Below are positions 23,640-32,378 of a DNA stretch of 64,000 nucleotides, piece after piece. Origin of the DNA: Flavobacteriales bacterium UBA7468 (lineage in GTDB: Bacteria > Bacteroidota > Bacteroidia > Flavobacteriales_D > Crocinitomicaceae); assembly GCA_002478565.1 (NCBI GenBank), contig DLPC01000026.1, positions 124,001 to 188,000 on the forward strand, written 5' to 3'. The notes beneath the pieces are model-generated. The model was not told the origin of the DNA, searched no databases, and saw only the letters and a program-made list of their open reading frames with translations. The position numbers were made by a program, and so were the translations under genes. Every line of letters begins with the position of its first letter. The stretch's first letter is position 1.

Positions 23640-24800
23640 ATGAAGTACAAAATACTACTCTTGGGTGCTGGTGAACTCGGTAAGGAGTTTGTGATTGCAG
23701 CACAACGTTATGGTCAAACTATTATTGCGGTTGATAGCTACGCAGGCGCACCTGCTATGCAAGTAGCAGACGCTTATGAAGTCATCAATATGTTAGACGG
23801 AGCAGCCCTCGATATGGTTGTAGCCAAACATCAACCAGATTACATTGTCCCAGAAATTGAGGCCATCAGGACCGAACAGTTTTATCAATACGAAGCTCAA
23901 GGAATTCAGGTAGTGCCAAGTGCGAAAGCAGCAAATTTTACGATGAATCGCAAAGCAATCCGTGACTTAGCAGCTAAGGATCTCGGTGTCAGAACAGCGC
24001 CTTACCGCTATGCTACTTCACTCGATGAACTAAAGGCTGGAGTTGCTTTTTGTGGTTTGCCATGCGTGGTCAAACCATTGATGTCAAGTTCTGGTAAAGG
24101 GCAGTCGGTCATTCAAACAGAAGCTGATATTGAACATGCCTGGACCTATGCAATGGCAGGTTCTCGGGGTGATCTCAAAGAAGTCATCGTTGAGGGCTTT
24201 ATCAATTTCGATTACGAAATTACTTTATTGACAGTCACTCAAAAAAATGGGCCAACTTTGTTTTGTCCGCCTATTGGCCACCGCCAAGAACGCGGTGATT
24301 ACCAAGAAAGTTGGCAACCGATGCCGATGAATCCTGCTCACTTAGAGGAGGCGCAAGCTATGGCTGCAAAAGTTACTGCAGCTTTAGGTGGAGCCGGCAT
24401 TTGGGGCGTTGAGTTCTTCATCACCTCGAACGGTGCTTATTTCTCTGAATTATCTCCAAGACCACATGATACCGGCATGGTCACACTTGCTGGCACCCAA
24501 AATCTCAATGAATTTGAATTGCATGCCAGAGCAATTTTAGGTTTACCTATCCCTTCCATTGACTTGAAACAAAACGGAGCAAGCGCAGTGGTATTGGCAA
24601 CGCAAGAAAGTGCGGAGGCGCCTGTATTTACAGGACTAGATCAAGTACTTTGTGACCCGCAGGCAGAAGTTCGAATTTTTGGAAAACCAAACACTCGGCC
24701 ATACAGACGCATGGCAGTTGCTTTGGCCTTTGGTCAAGAGCCTGTGGAACAAATTGTCGAACGTGCCAAATTACATGCTTCTTCTATCAAATTGTCTTAA
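23640..24800 (+). CDS. purT: Formate-dependent phosphoribosylglycinamide formyltransferase
   Basis: A 386-residue ATP-grasp enzyme of purine synthesis that formylates GAR with formate and ATP. The N-terminal Rossmann-like part has LLLGAGELGKEF (7-18). ATP-grasp motifs follow: PCVVKPLMSSSGKGQSV (about 141-157), VEGFINFDYEITLL and GVEFFITSNGAYFSELSPRPHDTGMVT (key E, N/S and H residues around 266-285). The ATG at 23640 gives the usual length. An open frame extends upstream to 23481 but would overlap the divergent gene and adds no family sequence. It stands alone. Confidence 0.95.
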   Translation: MKYKILLLGAGELGKEFVIAAQRYGQTIIAVDSYAGAPAMQVADAYEVINMLDGAALDMVVAKHQPDYIVPEIEAIRTEQFYQYEAQGIQVVPSAKAANFTMNRKAIRDLAAKDLGVRTAPYRYATSLDELKAGVAFCGLPCVVKPLMSSSGKGQSVIQTEADIEHAWTYAMAGSRGDLKEVIVEGFINFDYEITLLTVTQKNGPTLFCPPIGHRQERGDYQESWQPMPMNPAHLEEAQAMAAKVTAALGGAGIWGVEFFITSNGAYFSELSPRPHDTGMVTLAGTQNLNEFELHARAILGLPIPSIDLKQNGASAVVLATQESAEAPVFTGLDQVLCDPQAEVRIFGKPNTRPYRRMAVALAFGQEPVEQIVERAKLHASSIKLS

Positions 24801-24848
24801 TTTCAAATCTATAACAGGACGTTTTAAAGTTCAATTTTTTTCCTTTTT

Positions 24849-26624
24849 ATGATGCTCAACAAACTATTCCTCTCGACCCTCTTAGCCATAGTGCCTTTTT
24901 TCTCGCAGGCCCTTGAGCTCAGCTATCATTTGTCAATGCCACAACCAAATTCACATTATTTTGCTGTCAAAATTGATGTGAAAGGCAATAACGAAACAGT
25001 ACAAGAATTCAAATTACCCGTCTGGACGCCGGGTTCTTATCTTGTCCGTGAATTTTCTAAAAACCTCAATCAAGTCAAGGCAATTGTAACTGGCGGAAAG
25101 GAATTGGCAGTTGTCAAAAAAAATAAAAATACTTGGCTGATTCAATGTGCAGGTCAAGAGAATTTCACCATTTTCTATGAAGTATATGCTTTTGAACTCT
25201 CTGTACGAACCCCTTACCTAGATAACACCCACGGCTTTGTTGCTGGCGCTGGTGTGTTTATGTACACTGAGGCTACAAAAAATCAGCAAGGAATTTTAAA
25301 AGTTTATCCGCATGCGAGTTTCAAGAAAGTCAGTACAGCGTTGAATTCAATCGATTTTAAACCAGAGCCGGGCTGCTTTGCTTATGTATTTGAAAATTAT
25401 GACCAACTGGTCGATTGCCCCATCGAAATTGGCAACCAGACTGAATTTGATTTCATGGCAGCAGGTGTCAGACACCGAGTTGCTATGTATGGGGAAGCTA
25501 ATTATAATGTCGCTCAATTGCAGCAGGATATGGCCAAAGTTGTGCAAGCAGCAACCAATGTTTTTGGGAGCAATCCGAATAAAGATTATTTGTTTATTGT
25601 GCATAACGTCACAGATGGCCAAGGTGGATTAGAACACAAAAATAGCTGTGTTTTGAGCGTGGATCGTTGGTCTTATGCTGGATCGAATTATTTGGGTTTT
25701 ATCAATTTGGTAGCGCACGAATATTTTCATTTATGGAATGTCAAACGCATTAGGCCAATCGAATTAGGACCATTTAATTATGATCAAGAATGTTACACCT
25801 CTTTATTATGGGTTATGGAGGGCATTACTTCCTACTACGATGAGTTGTTACTCAGAAGAGCTGGATTTTACACTGCAGAAGAATTTGTAGCTAAAATGCA
25901 GTCTCAAATCAATTACGTTGAAGGAACACCGGGTTCGAGAGTACAGCCTGTAGCTCATGCCAGTTTTGATGCCTGGATCAAAGCTTATCGTCCAAATGAA
26001 AATTCAAGTAACACCACCATGACCTACTATTCAAGAGGTGCGGTTTTAGGTGCGGTCCTCGATGCTTATCTCATTCAAAAATCGAACAAAAAGAAGAGTT
26101 TAGATGGTTTTATGCAAGTGCTATACACCAAGTATGCATTGGGCTTACAACGTGGTTTTACTGAGGCTGAGTTTGAACAAGAACTGAGTGCCTACTGCGG
26201 CGAAGATATGAGTGCATTTTTTGCCAATTACGTCAATGGTACACAAATCATCCCGTATCAAAAGTATTTTGAGCCAATGGGCATCACGGTCAAAGACCTT
26301 ACTTCTAGTCAGGCCAATATCGGCGCAACTTTCGAAGGAAACGAAATTGTTAAAGTGAAATCCGTCAGAAGAGCAAGTGCAGCCGAAGAAGCTGGACTCA
26401 GTGTTGGTGATGAAGTGTTGGTTTGTGAAGGATATCGTGTCAACAAAGCAATGTTAGAAGGTATGCTCAATAGTTTGTCACCAGGAGAAGACATGATGCT
26501 TACCGTAGCTCGCGATGAAAAAGTATTTCAAGTGAAGTTCATCATGAAATCATACACCAAACCTCAATTTTCATTACAAATAAAAGATGCCAATGCGCCC
26601 TTACTTACTTATTGGTTACGTTAG
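24849..26624 (+). CDS. M61-family metallopeptidase with PDZ domain
   Basis: A 591-residue secreted M61 (glycyl aminopeptidase-like) protein. A signal peptide ends near residue 22 (FFSQA). The beta-rich N-terminal domain (WTPGSYLVREFSKN, about 57-70) is typical. The zinc motif is HEYFH at 290-294, with the third ligand E324 in WVMEGITSYYDELL. A PDZ domain lies at about 495-580 (VKSVRRASAAEEAGLSVGDEV). M61 enzymes in Bacteroidota are periplasmic or surface peptidases. It starts a rightward unit; the next gene begins inside its last 38 bases. Confidence 0.93.
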   Translation: MMLNKLFLSTLLAIVPFFSQALELSYHLSMPQPNSHYFAVKIDVKGNNETVQEFKLPVWTPGSYLVREFSKNLNQVKAIVTGGKELAVVKKNKNTWLIQCAGQENFTIFYEVYAFELSVRTPYLDNTHGFVAGAGVFMYTEATKNQQGILKVYPHASFKKVSTALNSIDFKPEPGCFAYVFENYDQLVDCPIEIGNQTEFDFMAAGVRHRVAMYGEANYNVAQLQQDMAKVVQAATNVFGSNPNKDYLFIVHNVTDGQGGLEHKNSCVLSVDRWSYAGSNYLGFINLVAHEYFHLWNVKRIRPIELGPFNYDQECYTSLLWVMEGITSYYDELLLRRAGFYTAEEFVAKMQSQINYVEGTPGSRVQPVAHASFDAWIKAYRPNENSSNTTMTYYSRGAVLGAVLDAYLIQKSNKKKSLDGFMQVLYTKYALGLQRGFTEAEFEQELSAYCGEDMSAFFANYVNGTQIIPYQKYFEPMGITVKDLTSSQANIGATFEGNEIVKVKSVRRASAAEEAGLSVGDEVLVCEGYRVNKAMLEGMLNSLSPGEDMMLTVARDEKVFQVKFIMKSYTKPQFSLQIKDANAPLLTYWLR

Positions 26625-27873
26625 TTTTTTTGCCTTTGCATTCAAGCTGAGTGCACAAGTCTATAAAAACATACAAATTCCGCCGGTTTCTTCAAAGTAT
26701 CCATTCAATGAATGTGAGCCATCTATTGCCATCAATCCATTAAACCCGGATGAAATTGCAGCCGGAACCGTATTGACCGGTTATCATTTTTCAACTGATG
26801 GGGGGCAAACATGGCAAACAAAATCTTTAAAAAGCCCATATGGCGTTTATGGAGATCCAGTTTTGCAATACGATGCGCTCGGAAGGTTATATTATTTCCA
26901 TCTAAGCGATTACAAAAAATCGAGTCACCTGGACCGCATTGTTTGTCAATATGCCGACCAAATCGACGGAAAGTTTAGTAAAGGATCTTTTCCAGCCCCC
27001 AATGGCACCAAAGTTCAGGATAAGCATTGGATGACCATCGACCCTAAAACACAAGTCATTTACATGACTTGGACACAATTTGATGCCTACGACTCCGCAG
27101 ATCCGAAAGATACCTCTGTTATCGTTTTTTCTAAATCCACTGATCGCGGCGTAAGTTGGTCCAAACCAATCAGGATATCAAAATTTGGAGGTGATTGTCT
27201 TGACGGAGATAATACAGTAGAAGGAGCAGTGCCTGCCTTGGGCGCCAACGGTGAAATTTTTGTCTGTTGGACAGGCCCCAGAGGACTCATGTTTCAGTGC
27301 TCAAAAGATGGAGGGCTTACTTGGTTGCCTGAAGAAAAAAAGTTGTCAGATCACGTTGGCGGCTGGGACATTCAAATCCCGGGAATATACCGTGCCAATG
27401 GTTTACCTTTTTTAATGGCAGATATGAGTGGTGGCCCTAGAAATGGCACCATTTACCTCAATTGGTGTGATCAACGCAATGTGCCAAACGACACTGATGT
27501 TTGGCTCATGAGTTCATCGGATGGTGGAGCAACATGGTCTGAAGCCAAGCGCGTCAATCAAGATGTGCCTGGAAAACACCAATTCTTGACTTCAATGGCC
27601 ATTGATCAAAAAAATGGAGACCTACATTTTGTGTACTACGACCGCAGAAGATTCAACACAAATAGCACAGATGTCATTTGGACAAAAAGTTCCGATGGGG
27701 GGCAAAGTTTTTCAGAGCAACTCATTTCTAACCGTCCATTTGTGCCCGACGCACGTGTGTTCTTCGGCGATTATCTTGGTATAGCCGCATTTGATGGAAG
27801 AGTGAGACCTATCTGGCCGCGCATGGATAACGGACAAATCACACTTTGGACCGCTTTGATTGACCCAAAATGA
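26587..27873 (+). CDS. Secreted BNR-repeat beta-propeller (sialidase-like) protein
   Basis: A 428-residue secreted protein. The signal peptide ends near residue 23 (KLSAQ). Five Asp-box (BNR) repeats are visible: FSTDGGQTWQ, KSTDRGVSWS, CSKDGGLTWL, SSDGGATWSE and KSSDGGQSFS. This repeat set forms a six-bladed propeller as in sialidases. Without a clear arginine triad I would not call it a sialidase. Two ATGs (26587 and 26593) fit equally. Both lie inside the end of the M61 gene, and the stop overlaps the ung ATG (ATGA), so the unit is tightly coupled. No T9SS sorting domain is visible at the C-terminus. Confidence 0.82.
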   Translation: MPMRPYLLIGYVSFFAFAFKLSAQVYKNIQIPPVSSKYPFNECEPSIAINPLNPDEIAAGTVLTGYHFSTDGGQTWQTKSLKSPYGVYGDPVLQYDALGRLYYFHLSDYKKSSHLDRIVCQYADQIDGKFSKGSFPAPNGTKVQDKHWMTIDPKTQVIYMTWTQFDAYDSADPKDTSVIVFSKSTDRGVSWSKPIRISKFGGDCLDGDNTVEGAVPALGANGEIFVCWTGPRGLMFQCSKDGGLTWLPEEKKLSDHVGGWDIQIPGIYRANGLPFLMADMSGGPRNGTIYLNWCDQRNVPNDTDVWLMSSSDGGATWSEAKRVNQDVPGKHQFLTSMAIDQKNGDLHFVYYDRRRFNTNSTDVIWTKSSDGGQSFSEQLISNRPFVPDARVFFGDYLGIAAFDGRVRPIWPRMDNGQITLWTALIDPK

Positions 27874-28544
27874 CTCAAATTCAAATAGACCAAAGTTGGC
27901 GAGAGGTTTTAGCCGATGAATTTGAAAAGCCATATTTTACGGCACTTATCCAAAAAGTAAAAGCGGCCTATCAAGCTAAACCTCAACAAATATTCCCAAA
28001 GGGTTCGCAAATATTTAGGGCATTTGATGCATGTCCTTTTGACCAAGTAAAAGTGGTTATTTTAGGTCAAGATCCATACCCGACACGAGGACACGCGCAT
28101 GGTTTATGTTTTTCTGTTGAGCCAGATGTTCGCCCCCTTCCCAAAAGTTTACTCAATATTTTCAAAGAACTGCAAACAGATATCGGAAAACCGATTCCTC
28201 AGAATGGCGAGCTCCTTTCTTGGGCTCAACAAGGTGTTTTGTTACTCAATAGTGTGCTTACAGTAGAGGAAGGATTGCCCGATAGTCATAAAAATTTTGG
28301 TTGGGAATCCTTTACAGACGCCGTCATTACAAAGATCAATGCGCAAAAAAGCAATGTGGTTTTCATCTTGTGGGGAGCAAAGGCGGCTGCAAAAGCAAGT
28401 TTCGTTGACAACACAAAACACCTCATTTTAAAGGCTGTACATCCGTCGCCCCTTGCCGCACATCGCGGTTTTTTTGGATGCCGACATTTCAGTAAAACAA
28501 ATGCCTTTTTGCGCATGACCCAACAGCAAGAAATTCAATGGTAA
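27870..28544 (+). CDS. ung: Uracil-DNA glycosylase (family 1)
   Basis: A 224-residue UNG, which removes uracil from DNA. The water-activating motif GQDPYPTRGHAHGL (about 67-80) and the DNA-intercalation motif HPSPLAAHRGFFGCRHFS (about 190-207) are complete, as is LLLNSVLTVEEG (about 125-136). The length is normal. The ATG overlaps the BNR gene stop, and hemE starts 18 bases after its own stop. Its position behind a secreted protein gene has no obvious functional reason. Confidence 0.97.
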   Translation: MTQIQIDQSWREVLADEFEKPYFTALIQKVKAAYQAKPQQIFPKGSQIFRAFDACPFDQVKVVILGQDPYPTRGHAHGLCFSVEPDVRPLPKSLLNIFKELQTDIGKPIPQNGELLSWAQQGVLLLNSVLTVEEGLPDSHKNFGWESFTDAVITKINAQKSNVVFILWGAKAAAKASFVDNTKHLILKAVHPSPLAAHRGFFGCRHFSKTNAFLRMTQQQEIQW

Positions 28545-28549
28545 TTGCT

Positions 28550-28557
28550 TACCTTTG
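28550..28557 (+). promoter_or_regulatory. -7-like box in front of hemE
   Basis: TACCTTTG fits TAnnTTTG and ends five bases before the hemE ATG, overlapping the gap after ung. There is no TTG at the normal distance, so an internal promoter is possible but unproven. Confidence 0.35.
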
Positions 28558-28562
28558 TCACG

Positions 28563-29591
28563 ATGATTCAAAACGACTTATTTCTCAGAGCGCACCGAGG
28601 TGAAGCCATCGAGCGCTATCCTGTTTGGCTGATGCGTCAGGCAGGTCGCATTCTTCCAGAATACCGCGCAGTTCGCTCTAAATTGTCTGGATTTAAAGAA
28701 CTGGTTGAAACACCTGAATTTGCTACCGAGGTGACAATCCAACCTGTTGATTTACTCAATGTAGATGCTGCAATTATCTTTTCTGACATTCTAGTTGTTC
28801 CAGAAGCCATGGGATTACCTTATCAGATGATCGAACAAAAGGGGCCTTGGTTTGAAAACACCATACGTTCGCAGCAAGAATTTGACCGCCTTGACCAACA
28901 AATTGATGTACAAGACAGATTGTGGTACGTTTTTGAGGCGCTCAAACAAACCAAAACCGCACTTAATGGCCGTGTTCCGCTCATTGGTTTTGCAGGTGCA
29001 CCCTGGACTATTCTCTGCTATATGGTAGAAGGTAAGGGCTCTAAAACTTTCAGTGAATCAAGAAAATTTTTATACACTCAACCAGCACTTGCGCATCTCC
29101 TTTTACAACGCATTACGGATGTAACTATCGCTTATTTAAAAGGTCAAGTTGCTGCAGGTGCAGATGCGCTTCAGCTTTTTGATTCTTGGGCCGGCATTCT
29201 TGGTGACGCCCAATACAATGAATTTGGAATCAAGTACATTAGCCAAATTTGTGAAGCATTTCCAGAAACACCATTGACCGTTTTTTCAAAGGGAGCTATA
29301 GGTTCTTTACCGGCTTTGGCCCAATTGCCTTGCACTACATTAGGTCTTGACTGGAATATGGATGTAAATGTGGCACGCAATTTGGTTCAAGAAAACATGA
29401 CTTTGCAAGGAAACCTAGACCCTTGTGTACTCTATGGTTCACCACAAATCATCGAGGCCGAGACCAAAAAAATGCTGAAATCCTTTAAAAGTCAAAGACA
29501 TATTGTAAATTTGGGTCACGGGGTATACCCTGATATTGACCCAGAAATGGTCAAAGTATTTATTCATACCGTTCAAAACTATGCAATTTAA
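28563..29591 (+). CDS. hemE: Uroporphyrinogen decarboxylase
   Basis: A 342-residue HemE, which decarboxylates uroporphyrinogen III to coproporphyrinogen III in haem synthesis. The N-terminal signature RYPVWLMRQAGRILPEYR (about 19-36) carries the substrate-binding arginines. FSDILVVPEAMG (about 77-88) has the catalytic aspartate, and GFAGAPWTILCYMVEG (about 143-158) is the second signature. The ATG at 28563 is chosen over an in-frame upstream start, which adds six residues and lies in the ung spacer. The pathway's oxygen-independent step is encoded at 61718-63085 (hemN). Confidence 0.97.
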   Translation: MIQNDLFLRAHRGEAIERYPVWLMRQAGRILPEYRAVRSKLSGFKELVETPEFATEVTIQPVDLLNVDAAIIFSDILVVPEAMGLPYQMIEQKGPWFENTIRSQQEFDRLDQQIDVQDRLWYVFEALKQTKTALNGRVPLIGFAGAPWTILCYMVEGKGSKTFSESRKFLYTQPALAHLLLQRITDVTIAYLKGQVAAGADALQLFDSWAGILGDAQYNEFGIKYISQICEAFPETPLTVFSKGAIGSLPALAQLPCTTLGLDWNMDVNVARNLVQENMTLQGNLDPCVLYGSPQIIEAETKKMLKSFKSQRHIVNLGHGVYPDIDPEMVKVFIHTVQNYAI

Positions 29592-29601
29592 CACTTCCAA
29601 C

Positions 29602-30813
29602 ATGACAAAATGGTTGCTGAGCTTTAGCTTTGCCACGATAGCCAATGTTTCACAAGCTCAAGAGGCTTTCAAAGAAATTAAAATTGGATTTGAAAGCGCT
29701 GCCAAAGAAGTAACAGAATTACAAACCATTGAATTGGCAGGTGGTGAAATCGTATCTCCAACCCTAATTAAAGCGGACCTATTCTCCAAGCAAGCTACTG
29801 GCGATGTCGGTATTCCGGCAAATATCTATGGTTCAGAAGAGCCAACAACTGAAGATGGAGGAGAGGTCTATGCAGGTTTTGTAGCCTACAAACCAGGCAA
29901 GCAAGCTTCAGAGCGTTCATACATTACCATTCCAATTGCTAAAAAAGGAAAATCGGGTCTTACCAAAGGCATGACCTACTGTGTAGAATACTCTATTTCC
30001 TTGAGTGAGTCTTCTAAATTTGCTTGTAACAATTTAGCACTGTACTTCACGGACAAAGCTCCGGGCTCAGGTGAGTCAGATGCCATTTATGCTGACGGAG
30101 ACCACGTTGTTAAATCAGCAGTAAACGGTATCTATAACGGATATTTTGGTTGGGACAAAGTATGTAATTTGTATGTGGCCAAAGGAGATGAAAAATTCAT
30201 CACCATCGGAAACTTCGACCGCAACGAAAAAACGCAGTTCCAGGCCATGAAAAAGCCTAAAGATGCTGAGGCAGAGGCTTTATTGCATGCCTACTATTAT
30301 GTAGATAACATCATCATCCGCCAGATTGATCCAAAAAAGCCGGAGCAATGCGCTTGCTACAACAAGCGTCCGCCGAAGGTAGAAGATTCTTTTAGCACTT
30401 TGGTTTACGACAAAACGCCAGAGGTCAATGAAAAAATGACCCTCGATAAAAAAATTGCAGCCCAAACAATTTACTTCAGAGCTGGTAAAGCTGCGCTTAC
30501 AGAAAATGCACGCACCAACTTAGACTTTATCGTAGCCCAAATGAATGCAAATCCTGCATTAACACTTGAAATTATCGGACACAATGATGCACTTGAGAAC
30601 AAAGCAGGAGAAGAAAACGAAATGTACAAAGGCATGGATTCTCAGCGCATCGCCGCAGTGAAAAAATACCTCACGAGCCAAGGTGTTGCTGCCGAGCGTT
30701 TATTAGCTGTGCCAATGTCAGACAAATCTCAAAGTACTGAAGTTGCTGAAGACGACGATCAAGAAACAAAAGATGCCAAAAACCGCAGGGTAGAGTTCAG
30801 AGTGAAACTCTAA
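29602..30813 (+). CDS. OmpA-domain outer-membrane protein with N-terminal lectin-like domain
   Basis: A 403-residue secreted protein. The signal peptide ends at VSQAQ (about residue 20). Residues 25-255 form a beta-rich domain of jelly-roll character (KGMTYCVEYSISLSESSKFACNNLALYFTD). A C-terminal OmpA-like domain (about 290-403) has IYFRAGKAALTENARTNLDF and ends NRRVEFRVKL, the peptidoglycan-binding region. A cysteine-containing linker (ACYNKRPP) joins them. I chose the ATG at 29602 because it starts a clean signal peptide; a longer frame lies inside hemE. It ends the rightward unit at a bidirectional terminator. It resembles OmpA proteins of Bacteroidota without a known ligand. Confidence 0.83.
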   Translation: MTKWLLSFSFATIANVSQAQEAFKEIKIGFESAAKEVTELQTIELAGGEIVSPTLIKADLFSKQATGDVGIPANIYGSEEPTTEDGGEVYAGFVAYKPGKQASERSYITIPIAKKGKSGLTKGMTYCVEYSISLSESSKFACNNLALYFTDKAPGSGESDAIYADGDHVVKSAVNGIYNGYFGWDKVCNLYVAKGDEKFITIGNFDRNEKTQFQAMKKPKDAEAEALLHAYYYVDNIIIRQIDPKKPEQCACYNKRPPKVEDSFSTLVYDKTPEVNEKMTLDKKIAAQTIYFRAGKAALTENARTNLDFIVAQMNANPALTLEIIGHNDALENKAGEENEMYKGMDSQRIAAVKKYLTSQGVAAERLLAVPMSDKSQSTEVAEDDDQETKDAKNRRVEFRVKL

Positions 30814-30830
30814 ATCCAACGATCAGTTAT

Positions 30831-30862
30831 AAAAAAACCGCAGTTTTCACTGCGGTTTTTTT
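30831..30862. terminator. Bidirectional rho-independent terminator
   Basis: A 14-base perfect inverted repeat: seven A, CCGCAGT, loop TTTC, ACTGCGG, seven T. It works in either direction and separates the OmpA gene (rightward) from maf (leftward), which converge here. Confidence 0.95.
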
Positions 30863-30894
30863 GTGTCTAAGAATGGTGAGTAATCATTCTATTT

Positions 30895-31455
30895 TTAGAT
30901 ATGATTCTTGAGAAATGGATAAAGTCTTTGTGTTGGCAAGCCCATTACGTTCGTAAACGAGCCCTTGATTTCAATGACACCTACATGCCCAATCCATTCT
31001 TGGATGCCATAACTACCAGCTTTGTCAAAGGGTTGGTACTGATCCACATAATAGATGATATCTTCGATTTTTAATTCTTGGAAGCGTACAACCGTGCAAT
31101 CAATTAAATTGTGTTCGCCTTGTGTGTTTTTAAGTACCAGTCCAGTATAAACTTCATGCTCCTTTCCAGATAACAGACTTAACATTTCAATTGCTTCATT
31201 TCTATCGGCTGGTTTTCCTAAGACTTTTCCGTCCAAGTAGACAATTGTATCGGCACAAAGCAAAGTTTCGTCTTGCTCAATTTGTGTGGACAATGCGGCA
31301 ATCTTCTTCTTACAAATTGACAACACGATTTCTTCAGGACTCTGTTTGGGATCAAATGATTCATCACAACTTGCAGTGAGTACTCGAAAATCGTAACCGA
31401 GCTTACTGAGCAGCTCTTTTCTTCTTGGGGAGGCAGATCCTAATACTAATTTCAT
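30895..31455 (-). CDS. maf: Maf-like nucleoside triphosphate pyrophosphatase
   Basis: A 186-residue Maf protein, a house-cleaning pyrophosphatase for non-canonical or modified nucleotides. The start LVLGSASPRRKELLSKLGYDF (3-23) is diagnostic. The ADTIVYLDGKVLGKPADRNEA region (about 68-88) and a YVDQYQPFDKAGSYGIQ stretch (about 136-152) carry the substrate and metal residues. Length is usual. It starts two bases downstream of the UbiA gene stop and is the last gene of the leftward lpx-containing run. Confidence 0.95.
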   Translation of the reverse strand: MKLVLGSASPRRKELLSKLGYDFRVLTASCDESFDPKQSPEEIVLSICKKKIAALSTQIEQDETLLCADTIVYLDGKVLGKPADRNEAIEMLSLLSGKEHEVYTGLVLKNTQGEHNLIDCTVVRFQELKIEDIIYYVDQYQPFDKAGSYGIQEWIGHVGVIEIKGSFTNVMGLPTQRLYPFLKNHI

Positions 31456-31457
31456 AT

Positions 31458-32378
31458 TTAGAAAAATAAGGTAAGCAGGCCGAGTGGGATGGCAATTTTA
31501 TAAACGAAAAGCAGCCATTTACTGGCTTTTTCTGGTTGTAATGCGTACCAAACTAATTGTCCAAAGAACAAGATGGCTAAAGTGCCTAAGGTAAACGCTG
31601 CCAGTTTGCTTGGTATGGCAAATGCACTGAAAATGCTCAATGTGACAAAGAGTACGGAAGGGAATTGCAATGTGATTAAAGCCAGCCAAGTCGCTTTTTT
31701 TGCGCCAATTTTACGAGGGATGGTATTTGCATTGAGTAATTCATCGCCTGGCATGTCATGGACATCTTTTAGAATTTCACGACTAAGCGTTACCAGAAAT
31801 GCGCAAATTGCTAAGAATTGCGCATAATGATAATTGAGGTAAGTTGACCAAGTTTGTTCTAAGTAGGGTGAATAAGCTTGATCAGATTCGTTTAAAATTT
31901 GAAAATACCAGGTGCTTAAAAAGATAACTAGTGCTGGTAATATAGCCAAAACAACAGAACCTAATAATAGCTTTCTTTTCCAAGAAACACTATAAAACCA
32001 AAGCAAATTGATGCTCACTAAATGAATAAAAACAAAGAGTAAAGTATGCAAACTCCAGGATAGATAAATTGCGATACTAAAGGCAAGAAAATTCAAGAGC
32101 CAATGCCCTAAAATGGCCCACCTTTTTTGGAGGTATTTGCTTAAAACTAAATCTTCGGGCTTATTGACGCGGTCAGCTTTCAAATCAAAATAATCATTGA
32201 TGAGGTGTCCGGCAGCTGCAATGATCAGTGTCGAAAAAATAAGCAAGCCATATTGGATCGAATTGAAGTCAATGACTTCATAAGGATGATGTTTTCTAAG
32301 GTGATAGGCCACACCAATCATTGTCAAAAGTATGACCACAAGGTTTTTAACCCTGATTAATTTCAAAAATGGGATCAT
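31458..32378 (-). CDS. UbiA-family prenyltransferase
   Basis: A 306-residue membrane protein with about eight to nine hydrophobic segments and both UbiA aspartate motifs. The first is LINDYFDLKADRVNKPED (NDxxDxxxD, about 60-77) and the second REILKDVHDMPGDELLN (about 200-216). Bacteroidota members of this type are usually annotated as geranylgeranylglycerol-phosphate geranylgeranyltransferase-like; menaquinone or haem A prenylation are alternatives. I see no lipid A or haem neighbour that decides. Its ATG overlaps the OmpA/PD40 stop as ATGA. Confidence 0.87.
   Translation of the reverse strand: MIPFLKLIRVKNLVVILLTMIGVAYHLRKHHPYEVIDFNSIQYGLLIFSTLIIAAAGHLINDYFDLKADRVNKPEDLVLSKYLQKRWAILGHWLLNFLAFSIAIYLSWSLHTLLFVFIHLVSINLLWFYSVSWKRKLLLGSVVLAILPALVIFLSTWYFQILNESDQAYSPYLEQTWSTYLNYHYAQFLAICAFLVTLSREILKDVHDMPGDELLNANTIPRKIGAKKATWLALITLQFPSVLFVTLSIFSAFAIPSKLAAFTLGTLAILFFGQLVWYALQPEKASKWLLFVYKIAIPLGLLTLFF

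Noticed and set aside
26587..27873. Annotation as a sialidase
   Set aside because: Asp-boxes alone define the propeller. I could not identify the arginine triad and catalytic Tyr/Glu pair with confidence.
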